Counted from the first letter of the stretch, positions 18,301 through 26,793 are shown. The stretch: DNA of 64,000 nt from Carboxylicivirga litoralis (GCF_025499605.1 NZ_JAFMVC010000001.1:372001-436000); one strand, 5' to 3'. Notes: generated from the sequence alone by a model not told the origin. A program made the numbers and translations.

Positions 18301-19676
18301 GGGCAGAAAGTGAATATGGAGAAGGAAGTTCATTCTTCTTCACCATGAAAGCCGGCAAACAGAAGGCTCAAAAACGTGATTTATTGATTCCTCCGGAAGA
18401 TTTAGCTAACAAGCACGTACTTGTTCTCGATAACCATCCGGCTACCTCTTCAATAATTAAAGACATGCTGGAGTTACTTAATTTTAAAGTGACTTTAGTA
18501 AGAAGAAGCGATGCTGCTATTCTAAAACTAGTCGAGAGTCGTCAAACAGAGCCTGTTGATTTAATTATTGCAGATTGGGACTTGAAAGGTAGTAAATTTA
18601 AACATGCCGCACAGGAGCTATACGTCAACAACACGCAAAAAATTCCAACGTTGGTATTAATCAGTGCCTTTGGTCAGGATAACGAATTACAATCCTTTAT
18701 AAAAAACAATACTGTAGGCTCTATTATCAAGCCGCTTAACTTCTCAACTTTGCACGACGCCTGTCTGGAAGCTTTTGGCAAAGAAAAAACAAAATCATCA
18801 TGGCGCAAGAAAGAACCAGGACTATACCTCAACGAGTTGCGCGAACAAGAGAATGTTAAAGTGCTTTTAGTTGAGGACAATGAAACCAATAAACAAATTG
18901 GAATAGAACTGCTCGAATTAGCAGGTGTAAGTGTTGACGTTGTATCGAACGGGGAAGAGGCCATTGCTGCCGTTAAAGATGGAGGTGCCAATTTCTTCGA
19001 TCTCGTACTAATGGACATTCAGATGCCTGTAATGGATGGTTTTGATGCCACCAAAGGCATTCTTAACATGGAAGACCATGCCAGCTTGCCAATTATTGCA
19101 ATGACGGCCGATGCTATTGGTGGAATTAAAAAGAAATACCTCAACGCCGGCATGGTAGATATGATTGCCAAACCCATAGACCCGGAACAGGTTTACAAGA
19201 AAATATTAAAGTGGGTTGAAAAAAGACGAGGTGGAAAGCGGCATAAACGCAAACCTATTGCCATTAAAGAAAAGCCTATAATTGAGATACATGAGTCGAG
19301 CAATAATCTGCCAGAAATAAAAGGTATCAATGTTCACGAAGGTGTGAAACGATTTGCTAATCGCTGGGACTTTTTTAAGCGACTTTTGCAGCGCTTCTAT
19401 TTCGATCACCTTAATTTTATGACTGAATTTAATAATGTAAGAGAGTCTGAACGTGAAGTAGCAGAACGGATGCTACACTCGTTCAAAGGTATATCAGGTA
19501 CCATCTCAGCTCCAAAATTATATGATCTAGCCATTAAAACAGAGCATGATTATAAAAATGGTCATCCCGAATTTAATGAGCATTTCAAAGAATTATCGCA
19601 AGAATTGGAAACTATTTTGCAAGAACTAAGTACAAATAAAGCAGTTGATGTTGAAGGCTTTGAGAAACCAAATTAA
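15348..19676 (+). CDS. Large hybrid sensor histidine kinase (PAS-PAS-GAF-HisKA-HATPase-REC-REC-HPt)
   Basis: About 1443 residues from the ATG at 15348 (alternatives 15318 and 15372). Two membrane segments (about 15-36 and 293-318) enclose a helical periplasmic domain. They are followed by two PAS domains (about 335-460 and 465-585), a GAF-like domain (600-770), a HisKA with His786 in MSHEIRTPMNA, and a HATPase with GTGLGLAI. The first receiver-like domain (about 1025-1140) keeps the Asp in IADWDLKG and a Lys in IIKPL but has a reduced acidic pocket. The second (about 1168-1285) is complete, with Asp1223 in LVLMDIQMPVMDG. An HPt domain has His1377 in LHSFKGISG. No separate response regulator is adjacent. 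The next gene starts 5 bp later. Confidence 0.92.
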   Translation: MAQFRLKGMANTIQKKVVIAFIIIILIMSVVSFLSIRGIRRLSNVVDSTEQVNRLQDNIYHLRLNEKRALISGDPALIHNVDSLTLSISNRLQKISQSEANPNTKKMLAPMLDHITAFNKDFKLYAQLHSYYNNLVFKTDSIFNVIEKEEATQQRLLKEWLTQNRKSQAEAITNYNKAHGYLITIRSLQSRISIDNIRATKRDSLESLFDKTLNLTFIIENQINNIDARSYMKQFRAHLRHYEQTIMRTIDLVNNINTEQKSLRENALILQENAEKASVIQSQMLNKWGELSLNFLVILVLVAIVAGLLVLRFFIFTITSDERKRRHAENAIEDNRRLLDDIINNSKALIYVKDLDGHYSLVNQNWCDEVGMTEEEVIGKKGDALFNKKLADESRELDLQVINNGVPIQYEEEIELRAGKRYFLSNKFPIRNKKGEIQAICGISTDITELNKALRDLEKSRENYRNIVTNVPGIVFTGLLDDSRTMLFLSSGFSKVTGFESENFLDGVQTFTNLIFENDRERVLDTIKQAVLRNHSYEVEYRIADVKGEMRWLHEKGMSVKQSDGGHYLQGVMIDVTATKEAISEVMMRDRFLEGVAEAVKELIVNQDSIEAIKKSLRIVAQSAMVDHAFIFKNDLSQGNKQPTATHMYEWQIDKIKPIERSNLSHIKYNQIGSRWFHFLSDKKDISGFKDDFIPEEQFLFDELGLESLLIVPVFARDTFWGFIGFGNTDKGMHWVQSHRAIFRAYTVTLGIAIAKEKDAVLLKEAKDDAEAATRAKSDFLARMSHEIRTPMNAIVGWTHLAIEKESNPGQADYLRKIQGSSKSLLGIINDILDFSKIEAGKLALEEIDYDLEQVFDDLSNMVAYKAHEKGLDFIYALHADVPLNLIGDPLRLSQILVNLVNNAIKFTNTGEIVTSVLVLQEDDEEVELLFEVKDTGIGIKEELQEYLFDSFSQADVSTTRKYGGTGLGLAICKRLSELMGGRIWAESEYGEGSSFFFTMKAGKQKAQKRDLLIPPEDLANKHVLVLDNHPATSSIIKDMLELLNFKVTLVRRSDAAILKLVESRQTEPVDLIIADWDLKGSKFKHAAQELYVNNTQKIPTLVLISAFGQDNELQSFIKNNTVGSIIKPLNFSTLHDACLEAFGKEKTKSSWRKKEPGLYLNELREQENVKVLLVEDNETNKQIGIELLELAGVSVDVVSNGEEAIAAVKDGGANFFDLVLMDIQMPVMDGFDATKGILNMEDHASLPIIAMTADAIGGIKKKYLNAGMVDMIAKPIDPEQVYKKILKWVEKRRGGKRHKRKPIAIKEKPIIEIHESSNNLPEIKGINVHEGVKRFANRWDFFKRLLQRFYFDHLNFMTEFNNVRESEREVAERMLHSFKGISGTISAPKLYDLAIKTEHDYKNGHPEFNEHFKELSQELETILQELSTNKAVDVEGFEKPN

Positions 19677-19681
19677 ATTAT

Positions 19682-21250
19682 ATGCAAGCATTTTATCGAC
19701 TGTTTATTGCTTTACTGGTATTCACCGGCATTGTTGCGTGTGAAAAACAAGTACAAGTAGGCAAGCCAATCATTGCTTTTAATTTTAATAACTCACTTAA
19801 AAATACCGGAATGGCAACAACTGCCATTTACGGCCCACAGTCTGTGTCTTATGCATTTGAAAAAAAAGACACATGCGTTGACTTATCTTTAAATGCAGCT
19901 AGTCGTAAAGCTCTGTCAGTAAAACTCAACGACAATTTTTCACTTCATGATTATAATGGTTTTACAATATCGTGCTGGGTAAAGAAGCATCCTAACGATC
20001 CAGAATCATACACCATTTTATCACACACTAAAAACGATTCACTTGGCTGGAAAGGCTGGAAAATACAAACGCAAGCCAACGGTGCCTGGCAGTGGAGCTT
20101 TTCTGATGGACTTGAAAAATGGCATTATAAACCCACAACAAAACAGCGAATCAATGATAACAACTGGCATCAACTGGCTTTTTCGTACAACGCCAATAAG
20201 CAAGAAGCCAGATTATACCACAATGGAAAAAATGTTGCTATCTATTCGCTTCCAGGCATAGTTTTTAAAGTAAATAACCCAACCATAATCATTGGCAACG
20301 ATAGCATTAACACCGATGAAACAGATTTATTCAATGGCTACATTGATGATTTAATGGTATGGGCTCGTGTGATCAACGATGATGAAATAAAAGCCATTGC
20401 CAAACAGAAAAACAATATAAAGATTCATAAACACGAAGCTGATGAAACCATAAAAGTGATGACCTGGAACCTCTGGGACGATGGCATTCACGATGGACGA
20501 TATGTGGGCATTCAACGAATCATTGAGCTAATCAGAGATGCTAATCCTGATCTTGTTTTCCTGCAAGAGGCAGATAAAGCCAGCATATCAATTGCTGATG
20601 AACTCAACTATTTGTTATACAAAAGAAGTGATAATTTGTGCCTGCTTAGCCGTTTTCCTATCGTTAACACGCATAACGTGTTTAATTCCAATGTTTCGGC
20701 TTGTATTGAAGTGGCTCTGGATGATAAAAACACACTAATTGCCTGCCCAATAAGATTGAGTGAAGAGCCTATGCTCGATAGCTACATAGGTTCCCAAGCC
20801 GCTCAAGTAGACTCTATTTATAAATGGGAAGCTGAAACGCGGGGAAAAGAAAGTCGTTTCCTTTTAAGTGAATTAAGCCCTTTCATCCAAATGGCCAATG
20901 AAAAACCTATTATCATTGGCGGTGACTTCAACAGTGGTTCGCACTTGGATTGGACAGAAGCAAATGTATCAAACAAATTGGGCTTTGCCATTGAATTTCC
21001 AAGTAGTGTTAACTTCCTCAAAAAGGGTTTACACGATTCTTTTCGCATTTTATACCCCAACGAAACAAAACATCCGGGACATACGCGTCCACTTCGAGGT
21101 GACACCATGCTTCCCAACAGGACAAGCTTTATTTATTACAAAGGAAATAAAATCATTCCCACCCAAAGCACTGTAATGACGAACCATCCCAATGGATTTC
21201 CTTCAAACCAGGCTGCTGTGCTTACCACATTCTCGTGGCTAAACGATTAG
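19682..21250 (+). CDS. LamG-domain plus endonuclease/exonuclease/phosphatase lipoprotein
   Basis: 522 residues with a lipobox-type start (FTGIVAC, Cys20), so probably a lipoprotein. Residues about 28-245 form a LamG/concanavalin-like domain (FTISCWVKK, WHQLAFSYNANKQEARLYHNGK, NGYIDDLMVWARV). Residues about 258-522 are an EEP domain (VMTWNLWDDG, PDLVFLQEAD, IIIGGDFNSGSHLDW). EEP enzymes are metal-dependent phosphodiesterases or nucleases, and LamG would give glycan or surface binding. It lies 5 bp behind the hybrid kinase, so it is likely cotranscribed with it. The substrate is unknown. Confidence 0.85.
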   Translation: MQAFYRLFIALLVFTGIVACEKQVQVGKPIIAFNFNNSLKNTGMATTAIYGPQSVSYAFEKKDTCVDLSLNAASRKALSVKLNDNFSLHDYNGFTISCWVKKHPNDPESYTILSHTKNDSLGWKGWKIQTQANGAWQWSFSDGLEKWHYKPTTKQRINDNNWHQLAFSYNANKQEARLYHNGKNVAIYSLPGIVFKVNNPTIIIGNDSINTDETDLFNGYIDDLMVWARVINDDEIKAIAKQKNNIKIHKHEADETIKVMTWNLWDDGIHDGRYVGIQRIIELIRDANPDLVFLQEADKASISIADELNYLLYKRSDNLCLLSRFPIVNTHNVFNSNVSACIEVALDDKNTLIACPIRLSEEPMLDSYIGSQAAQVDSIYKWEAETRGKESRFLLSELSPFIQMANEKPIIIGGDFNSGSHLDWTEANVSNKLGFAIEFPSSVNFLKKGLHDSFRILYPNETKHPGHTRPLRGDTMLPNRTSFIYYKGNKIIPTQSTVMTNHPNGFPSNQAAVLTTFSWLND

Positions 21251-21340
21251 TTTAACTATATTTCATTCGTGCCATAAAAAAAATGTAAATTGGGTAAGGG
21301 AAAAACTCATGCTGAGTGTCCTTTAATAAACCAATTGTAG

Positions 21341-21925
21341 ATGGCCACACAATTAGACGTCAATAATCAAGATTATAAGCTTTTACAAAAGATAAAGGCT
21401 GGTGACGAAACGGCCTTTGAATTGGTTTTTAAAAATTATTATCCACATTTAGTGCTTTTGGCTCAAAAATATTTGGGCGACAAAGACCTGTCAGAAAGTA
21501 TTGTACAAAGTGTTTTTGTAAAAATGTGGGAAAAAAGACGGGAAATTGAGATACGTTCATTAAAAGGCTTTTTAGTAGTGGCCGTTCGCAACAAATGTAC
21601 CAACGAGTTGAAACATCAGCAAGTGGTACGTGAATATGAAAAAATAAATGATGCTAAAGATGAAGCTGTTTGGATGACTTTTAATGAAAACGTGTATTTG
21701 CAACGCATTAATAATGTAATTGAAGAACTACCCGAACAGCGCCGTCGCATTTTTAAAATGAGTCGAATGGATGGGTTGAAATACAGAGAAATAGCTGAAA
21801 AATTAAATATATCGCCAAAAACAGTTGAAGTGCAAATGGGTAAAGCACTCAAGTACCTGAGGGAGCAATTGCAACCTCTTAAAAAGCAATTGTTGGCAAC
21901 CATCGCGTTATTAATAATGCTTTAA
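21341..21925 (+). CDS. ECF RNA polymerase sigma factor
   Basis: 194 residues. Region 2 starts at AGDETAFELVFKNYYPHLV, and region 4 has LPEQRRRIFKMSRMDGLKYREIAEKLNISPKTVE (split here as helix-turn-helix KYREIAEKLNISPKTVEVQM). This is the sigma-70 type usually paired with FecR in Bacteroidota. The stop is followed by a FecR-like gene within about 10 bp and then an STN-domain protein. It probably controls that short operon in response to a surface signal. Confidence 0.92.
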   Translation: MATQLDVNNQDYKLLQKIKAGDETAFELVFKNYYPHLVLLAQKYLGDKDLSESIVQSVFVKMWEKRREIEIRSLKGFLVVAVRNKCTNELKHQQVVREYEKINDAKDEAVWMTFNENVYLQRINNVIEELPEQRRRIFKMSRMDGLKYREIAEKLNISPKTVEVQMGKALKYLREQLQPLKKQLLATIALLIML

Positions 21926-21933
21926 TTGTGAGA

Positions 21934-22902
21934 ATGATGAAGAACGAGAATGAAAATATCAGTTGGGAATTGTTGGCCAAAGATGTGTCGGGAGAACTGA
22001 ATGCTGAAGAGCATTTAAAGTTACAACAAGAACTGTCCAAAAATCCGGATATTGAAAGGCAAGTAAAAAAGCTATGGGGAGATGCACACTACGCTCAAGC
22101 CTTAAACGATATTGACACGGATGGAGCATGGAAAAATGTACGTTCTCAAATGCAAAACAATCGAATTCGTCATATTAAGTTATTGGGTGCCATTGCAGCC
22201 ATTTTACTCATAGCATTGGCTACAAGTGTTTTCTTTGGTCTTTTCTCTCAACAACAAGAAATTACGATTACCACCGCACAAAGCATCGAGCAAGTAGTTT
22301 TGCCTGATGGTACAATTGTCGATTTGAATTTTGGCAGTCAATTAATTTATCCAGAAAGTTTTAGTTCTGATGTTAGACAGGTCAAACTAATTGGAGAAGC
22401 TTTTTTCGATGTGACAAGAAATGAAGAAAAACCATTTATTATTGAAACCGATCAACTAAACATTAAAGTACTGGGAACATCATTTAATGTAAAGGCTTAT
22501 AAAAACACCACCGATTCAGAAGTAATTGTTTCAAGCGGAAAAGTTAGAGTGAATGCCAAACAAGCAGATTACAATGTCATATTAAAGGCTGGTGATGCAG
22601 CCAATTACTCCACTGTATCAAATAAGCTGGCAACACGTAAGGTATTTACGCCAAACTATAAAGCCTGGAAAACTAAAGAAATAGAGTTTGATAACACTGC
22701 ACTGACAGAAGTGCTGTCAACCATTGAACAAACCTATCATATTACTATCGAAATTGACGAATCACTTCGAATTAATGATAAAGTTTTCAATGGAACATTC
22801 AGTCAGTATTCGCTTGAGCATGTGCTGGATGCGGTTTGTACATCCTTTAATTTAAAGTACAATAAACAAAATGGAACCTACCATATTTCGGCAATCCATT
22901 AG
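21934..22902 (+). CDS. FecR family anti-sigma factor
   Basis: About 322 residues from the ATG at 21934 (a GTG at 21928 is also in frame). A cytoplasmic N-terminal sigma-binding region (about 1-75) precedes one membrane segment (about 85-105, LGAIAAILLIALATSVFFG). A periplasmic FecR domain follows (QVVLPDGTIVDLNFGSQLIYPESF, GEAFFDVTRNEEKPFIIET, VLGTSFNVKAY), and a C-terminal DUF4974-like STN-receiving domain (LTEVLSTIEQTYHITIEID). It would hold the adjacent ECF sigma factor and release it on a signal from an outer-membrane partner. Confidence 0.92.
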   Translation: MMKNENENISWELLAKDVSGELNAEEHLKLQQELSKNPDIERQVKKLWGDAHYAQALNDIDTDGAWKNVRSQMQNNRIRHIKLLGAIAAILLIALATSVFFGLFSQQQEITITTAQSIEQVVLPDGTIVDLNFGSQLIYPESFSSDVRQVKLIGEAFFDVTRNEEKPFIIETDQLNIKVLGTSFNVKAYKNTTDSEVIVSSGKVRVNAKQADYNVILKAGDAANYSTVSNKLATRKVFTPNYKAWKTKEIEFDNTALTEVLSTIEQTYHITIEIDESLRINDKVFNGTFSQYSLEHVLDAVCTSFNLKYNKQNGTYHISAIH

Positions 22903-22981
22903 TAATAACACCTACAATTAGTAAAAAAATAATATATTGTAATAACATCTGATAACCCAAAATCAACATTAAACAGCACCA

Positions 22982-24460
22982 ATGATTAAGCTTTTGAATA
23001 GTAAATACGTTTTACTCGTTTACTTTTTTTGCTTATTTATCAATGCTAATAGCCAGGTTACTTCGTTTAAACAACAAAAAATCACCATAGAGGCGCTGTT
23101 TGACTCACTTACAAACCATACTTCTATCGACATAGCGTATGATGTAAATGCAATACCACACGATAGCGTTATCAATGCTAACTTCCAAAATAAACATGCC
23201 TTACAAATTGTTCAGGAGGTATTGGTCCATCAAAACGTTGATATCAGCTATTTGAATGGCCAGATTATAATTAGCAAAACCCTTGAAACGGCCATTCAGA
23301 AGGAAAAATCAATTCGGTTAATCGGAACTGTTTATGATAAGGACGATGGCACAACACTTCCGCTGGTGAACGTAACAGTTATGGGTAAGCCCTTAGGATC
23401 CATCACCAATAACCAGGGGCAATACGAGTTTAAGCTTCCCTCCCATTATGCAGGCGAACAACTGGCATTTTCATTTCTGGGATACCATACCTCGTATTTT
23501 AATGTTCCACAACATGATTCATTGATTAACATTGAACTTCAACCAACATCTATCCAGCTCAATGAAATAGAGGTTACTTATAAAGATCCTCTTAAAATAA
23601 TTGAACAATTACAAAATCACTATCCAGAAAATTACATTAATCAACAATGTGTGCTTGAAGGTTTTTTCCGCGAATCGATTAAACAAGACGGCGCATACGT
23701 TCAGGTTTCAGAGGCCATTATCCAGATAATTAAACCATCATATGCTAAGCCATCAAGTATGGAACGCGTTAAATTCATCAAAGGTCGTAAGAAAAATGAC
23801 CTGCAATCGATGGATTTTGTAGATTTTAAGCTGGAAGGCGGACCATTTCAGTTCTCGCGTGTTGATATAGCCCGCTACCAGGACTTCTTCTCAGCTGATA
23901 ACGAACTTTATAAATATAATTATGATGGTATTGACGTTTTGGACGAAGAGATTGTGTACAAAGTTAAATTCAAGCCACTAACAGACGATGGTGATTTGCT
24001 TTATTATGGCATCTTATACATCCATGCCGATAGTTATGCTTTGGTTAGAAGCGAATTTCATCTAACGAACCGGGCCTTGCGCAGCAGCGGACGCTCACTC
24101 ATCCGGAAGGCATCTCGCAAAATTAAAGTAAAACCGATGAAGGCATCCTACTTTATCGACTATCGAAAATTACAGGACAAATGGATATTAAACCGGATTA
24201 AAGGCGAAATCGTTGTTAAAATAAACGAGAGAAAGCATAAGATAAATTCTGAATTTACGGCAACTACCGAACTTCTGATTAGCGACTGTGAGGTTAATGG
24301 TAAATACAAACTTAAACCATCTGAGCTATACAAATCACGATTTGTATTGGCAGATCAAATAAAAGAGACAGACGAGCAGTTTTGGAAAAACTACAACATC
24401 ATCCGGCCGGATGAATCGCTAGAGAAAGTGTTTAAAAAAACTAAGGTTGTTTCCAATTAA
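22982..24460 (+). CDS. STN plus carboxypeptidase-regulatory-like domain protein without transporter barrel
   Basis: 492 residues with a signal peptide (VLLVYFFCLFINANS). Residues about 28-92 form an STN (secretin/TonB N-terminal) domain and about 110-195 a CarboxypepD_reg-like beta domain (VYDKDDGTTLPLVNVTVMGKPLGSITNNQGQYE, shown here in two parts). The rest (195-492) resembles the DUF5686-like region found after such domains. It ends without the long TonB-dependent barrel that usually follows STN in sigma/FecR operons. It is probably the outer-membrane-side signal partner of the FecR protein, but its ligand is unknown. Confidence 0.75.
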   Translation: MIKLLNSKYVLLVYFFCLFINANSQVTSFKQQKITIEALFDSLTNHTSIDIAYDVNAIPHDSVINANFQNKHALQIVQEVLVHQNVDISYLNGQIIISKTLETAIQKEKSIRLIGTVYDKDDGTTLPLVNVTVMGKPLGSITNNQGQYEFKLPSHYAGEQLAFSFLGYHTSYFNVPQHDSLINIELQPTSIQLNEIEVTYKDPLKIIEQLQNHYPENYINQQCVLEGFFRESIKQDGAYVQVSEAIIQIIKPSYAKPSSMERVKFIKGRKKNDLQSMDFVDFKLEGGPFQFSRVDIARYQDFFSADNELYKYNYDGIDVLDEEIVYKVKFKPLTDDGDLLYYGILYIHADSYALVRSEFHLTNRALRSSGRSLIRKASRKIKVKPMKASYFIDYRKLQDKWILNRIKGEIVVKINERKHKINSEFTATTELLISDCEVNGKYKLKPSELYKSRFVLADQIKETDEQFWKNYNIIRPDESLEKVFKKTKVVSN

Positions 24461-24512
24461 GTTGATGGGACGATAAAATGAGTGGTTTTATTGTCTTAGC
24501 TTGGAAACAACC
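24445..24512. terminator. Nested hairpin over the stop codon, between convergent genes
   Basis: GGTTGTTTCCAA (24445-24456) pairs perfectly with TTGGAAACAACC (24501-24512). Inside it, GACGATAAAA pairs with TTTTATTGTC (one G-U). The outer arm lies within the last codons of the STN-domain gene. It probably ends both this transcript and the carrier-protein transcript. Confidence 0.6.
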
Positions 24513-24538
24513 TCATGGGATTGGTCATTGAAAAAATC

Positions 24539-24778
24539 TTATGCGCAATGTTTCTGCAAATAATCAATGGTTGATTTTACAGAAGTTAATTGCGGTAGCT
24601 CTTCATTCTGAATAGCTACATCAAAACGCGTTTCTAAATAAAATAAGAAACAATTCATGTCTAATTCATCAACAAATAGTTCATCACGTAGCGATGCTTC
24701 TTCACTAATTCGGTTCTTAGGCACACCAGTTTTTCTTAAAACTTTGTACAAATTACGCCTGATCGCTTTAGCATTCAT
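24539..24778 (-). CDS. Acyl-carrier-protein-like protein lacking the phosphopantetheine serine
   Basis: 79 residues from the ATG at 24778. It aligns without gaps over the second-helix region of acyl carrier proteins: here FVDELDMNCFLFYLETRFDV, where carriers have a D-S-L-(D/E) site followed by a helix ending in an acidic pair and Phe. The usual Ser is Glu38, so it cannot carry 4'-phosphopantetheine at that position. The N-terminal helix is basic. It stands alone with no fatty-acid or polyketide genes nearby. It may be a non-acylated carrier fold with a regulatory or binding role; that is inference. Confidence 0.65.
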   Translation of the reverse strand: MNAKAIRRNLYKVLRKTGVPKNRISEEASLRDELFVDELDMNCFLFYLETRFDVAIQNEELPQLTSVKSTIDYLQKHCA

Positions 24779-24941
24779 AATCAAATCTATTTTTGTTTAC
24801 ATCATTAAGACAACCCATATTACAAGTGGACGTACTCTAAATCTGAATTTTTTTCAAAAAAATTCAATTTTTCTACAAACACAACCTTAATGAACTGATT
24901 TTGTGCGCTTTAAAAAATAAAGTTTTTTCACATTTTCTCAC

Positions 24942-24949
24942 TATCTTTG
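24942..24949 (+). promoter_or_regulatory. Promoter -7 element (TATCTTTG) that fixes the start of the next gene
   Basis: A perfect TAnnTTTG. The longest open frame of the following gene would start with TTG at 24947, inside this element and before any transcript start, so the GTG at 24980 is preferred. Confidence 0.65.
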
Positions 24950-24979
24950 AATCAATTAATATTCCTGACAAGAAATATC

Positions 24980-26149
24980 GTGAGAAAGCTACTTTTTTGT
25001 TTAGCCCTAACGGCAGTATGTTTACTTTCTTCCTATGCACAAGTCGATTCTTTAAGTAATAAAATTCTTAATAATCTCGACTCACTACGCTTTGCTGAAT
25101 ATGAAGGAAATTCCTTTAAGATAATGCCGTATGTAGCACCTTCCTACACTCCTGAAACGGAATGGCTTCTATCAGGCGGAGGTTTAATCACATTTAAAAC
25201 GTATAAAGACAAGCTTTTAAATTTATCATCCATCCCATTTTCTGTCGGATACAGTACCAATGGTTCTTTTGCGGTAAAAGCTATCAATGTCATTTACTGG
25301 AAAAATGATAACATTCGTTCAATCGGTGAATTTCAATTGCGTGATATGCCTGATAATTATTGGGGAATTGGCTTTCAAAATGGAGACACAATACCGCAAG
25401 GAGAAAACACAACTGCTTACAAGCGTAATTACTGGCGATTCTACCAACGGTTAATGTTTCGTACAAGAAAAGATATTTTTGTAGGCCTGGTGGTAGATAT
25501 TAATAGAACCCGCGCCGAGGACATGAATCCATTAATGCAAAATGACATACATGTCAAAGAGGGTGGTACCGACATATTTAACACGGGCATTGGAATAGAA
25601 ATCGATTACGATTCGCGTGATTTTGTACAGAACGCATATGATGGTTTTTTTATTAGTGGAATTTTTACCGCTTATGATAATTTCTTTGGAGGCGAAACCG
25701 ACTATAATATCCTGGAACTGGATTACAGACACTACAAAACCATACGACGAGAGCGAAGAACGCTTGCCTGGCAGTTTAAAAGCCGGTTTACATTCAGTGG
25801 TTCAACCCCGTGGACTGACAAATCGATGCTTGGTGGGCTTGAAAACATGCGAGGTTATACAATGGGACGATTCAGAGACGATAACATGATGTTTACAACG
25901 GTTGAATATCGTCACATGTTTAAGCGAAAAACCCTCAATAAAAAAAATAATTACAACAGTCGATTTGGTTACGTTGTATGGCTGGGAACCGGTTCTGTGG
26001 CTTCCACAATAGAAACTTTCACACACTGGCTTCCTAATGGCGGTGTTGGTTTAAGAGCTGAGCTGCAGCCGCGAATGAACATCCGTGTGGACTATGGTAT
26101 TGCTAAAGGAGAAAATGGTGTTTACATCACATTTGCTGAAGTATTCTAA
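24980..26149 (+). CDS. BamA/TamA-like (D15 superfamily) outer-membrane barrel protein
   Basis: About 389 residues from a GTG at 24980, which directly starts a signal peptide (KLLFCLALTAVCLLSSYAQ). The rest is beta-strand-rich, with the D15/Omp85 signature GGLENMRGYTMGRF and a C-terminal aromatic end (FAEVF). No POTRA domains are present, so it is a barrel-only member rather than BamA itself. Such proteins occur in Bacteroidota as surface antigens or phospholipase-like barrels. It is the only gene of its unit, with its own promoter. Confidence 0.8.
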   Translation: MRKLLFCLALTAVCLLSSYAQVDSLSNKILNNLDSLRFAEYEGNSFKIMPYVAPSYTPETEWLLSGGGLITFKTYKDKLLNLSSIPFSVGYSTNGSFAVKAINVIYWKNDNIRSIGEFQLRDMPDNYWGIGFQNGDTIPQGENTTAYKRNYWRFYQRLMFRTRKDIFVGLVVDINRTRAEDMNPLMQNDIHVKEGGTDIFNTGIGIEIDYDSRDFVQNAYDGFFISGIFTAYDNFFGGETDYNILELDYRHYKTIRRERRTLAWQFKSRFTFSGSTPWTDKSMLGGLENMRGYTMGRFRDDNMMFTTVEYRHMFKRKTLNKKNNYNSRFGYVVWLGTGSVASTIETFTHWLPNGGVGLRAELQPRMNIRVDYGIAKGENGVYITFAEVF

Positions 26150-26244
26150 AATCTATTCTTCTCTCTTTCTGCACCTAACACAATTTACAGACTGCATCTT
26201 TCCAGGTTTTATCAAATAACTTTCTGCCAAGTGTATTTCTATTT

Positions 26245-26252
26245 TATCTTTG
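26245..26252 (+). promoter_or_regulatory. Promoter -7 element (TATCTTTG)
   Basis: A perfect TAnnTTTG motif 19 bp before the ATG of the DUF4494 gene. Confidence 0.65.
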
Positions 26253-26271
26253 CCCGGTAAAAAATATTATC

Positions 26272-26793
26272 ATGCAGAATTTATTCGAGTGCAAAGTCAA
26301 ATACGAGAAGATTGATGAACAATCTGGAAAAGAAAAAAAAGTAAGCGAAACATACTTGATTGATGCCGTATCATTTACAGAAGCTGAATCTAGAATCTAT
26401 AAAGAAATGGAATCGATGATTCGTGGCGAATTTGTTGTTACCAACATTCGAAAAGCTAATTACACCGAGATTTTTGAAAACGAAGATGGCGACATCTGGT
26501 ACAAAAGTAAAATCTCATTTGCTTCTGTCGACGAAAAATCGGGTAAAGAGAAAAAGGTAAGTAATCAAATATTAGTACTGGCCAGCGATGTTAAAGATGC
26601 TTTTGACAAAATTCATCAGGGCATGGGCGGTATGACGGTTGATTTTGACATTAATGCCATTGCCGAAAGTCCAATCTTAGATTTTTTCCCATATTTTAAA
26701 GGGGATGAAGTTAATGAAGAAATACCTTCTAACCTGAAGCCTTTGAGTGAAGTTCAACCGGCTGATAGTCCTACTGAATTTGAAACAGAATAA
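26272..26793 (+). CDS. DUF4494 domain-containing protein
   Basis: 173 residues, soluble, without signal peptide. It contains two similar halves: VKYEKIDEQSGKEKKVSETYL (cut here to the shared core DEQSGKEKKVSETYLIDA) and DEKSGKEKKVSNQILVLA, each followed by a helix. This internal repeat is typical of DUF4494, a Bacteroidota family of unknown function. The C-terminal tail is acidic and Pro-rich. It is monocistronic, with its own promoter and a hairpin terminator. Confidence 0.8.
   Translation: MQNLFECKVKYEKIDEQSGKEKKVSETYLIDAVSFTEAESRIYKEMESMIRGEFVVTNIRKANYTEIFENEDGDIWYKSKISFASVDEKSGKEKKVSNQILVLASDVKDAFDKIHQGMGGMTVDFDINAIAESPILDFFPYFKGDEVNEEIPSNLKPLSEVQPADSPTEFETE

Noticed and set aside
17894-18358. 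154-codon minus-strand frame
   Set aside because: Antisense to the kinase ATPase domain, which has clear motifs.
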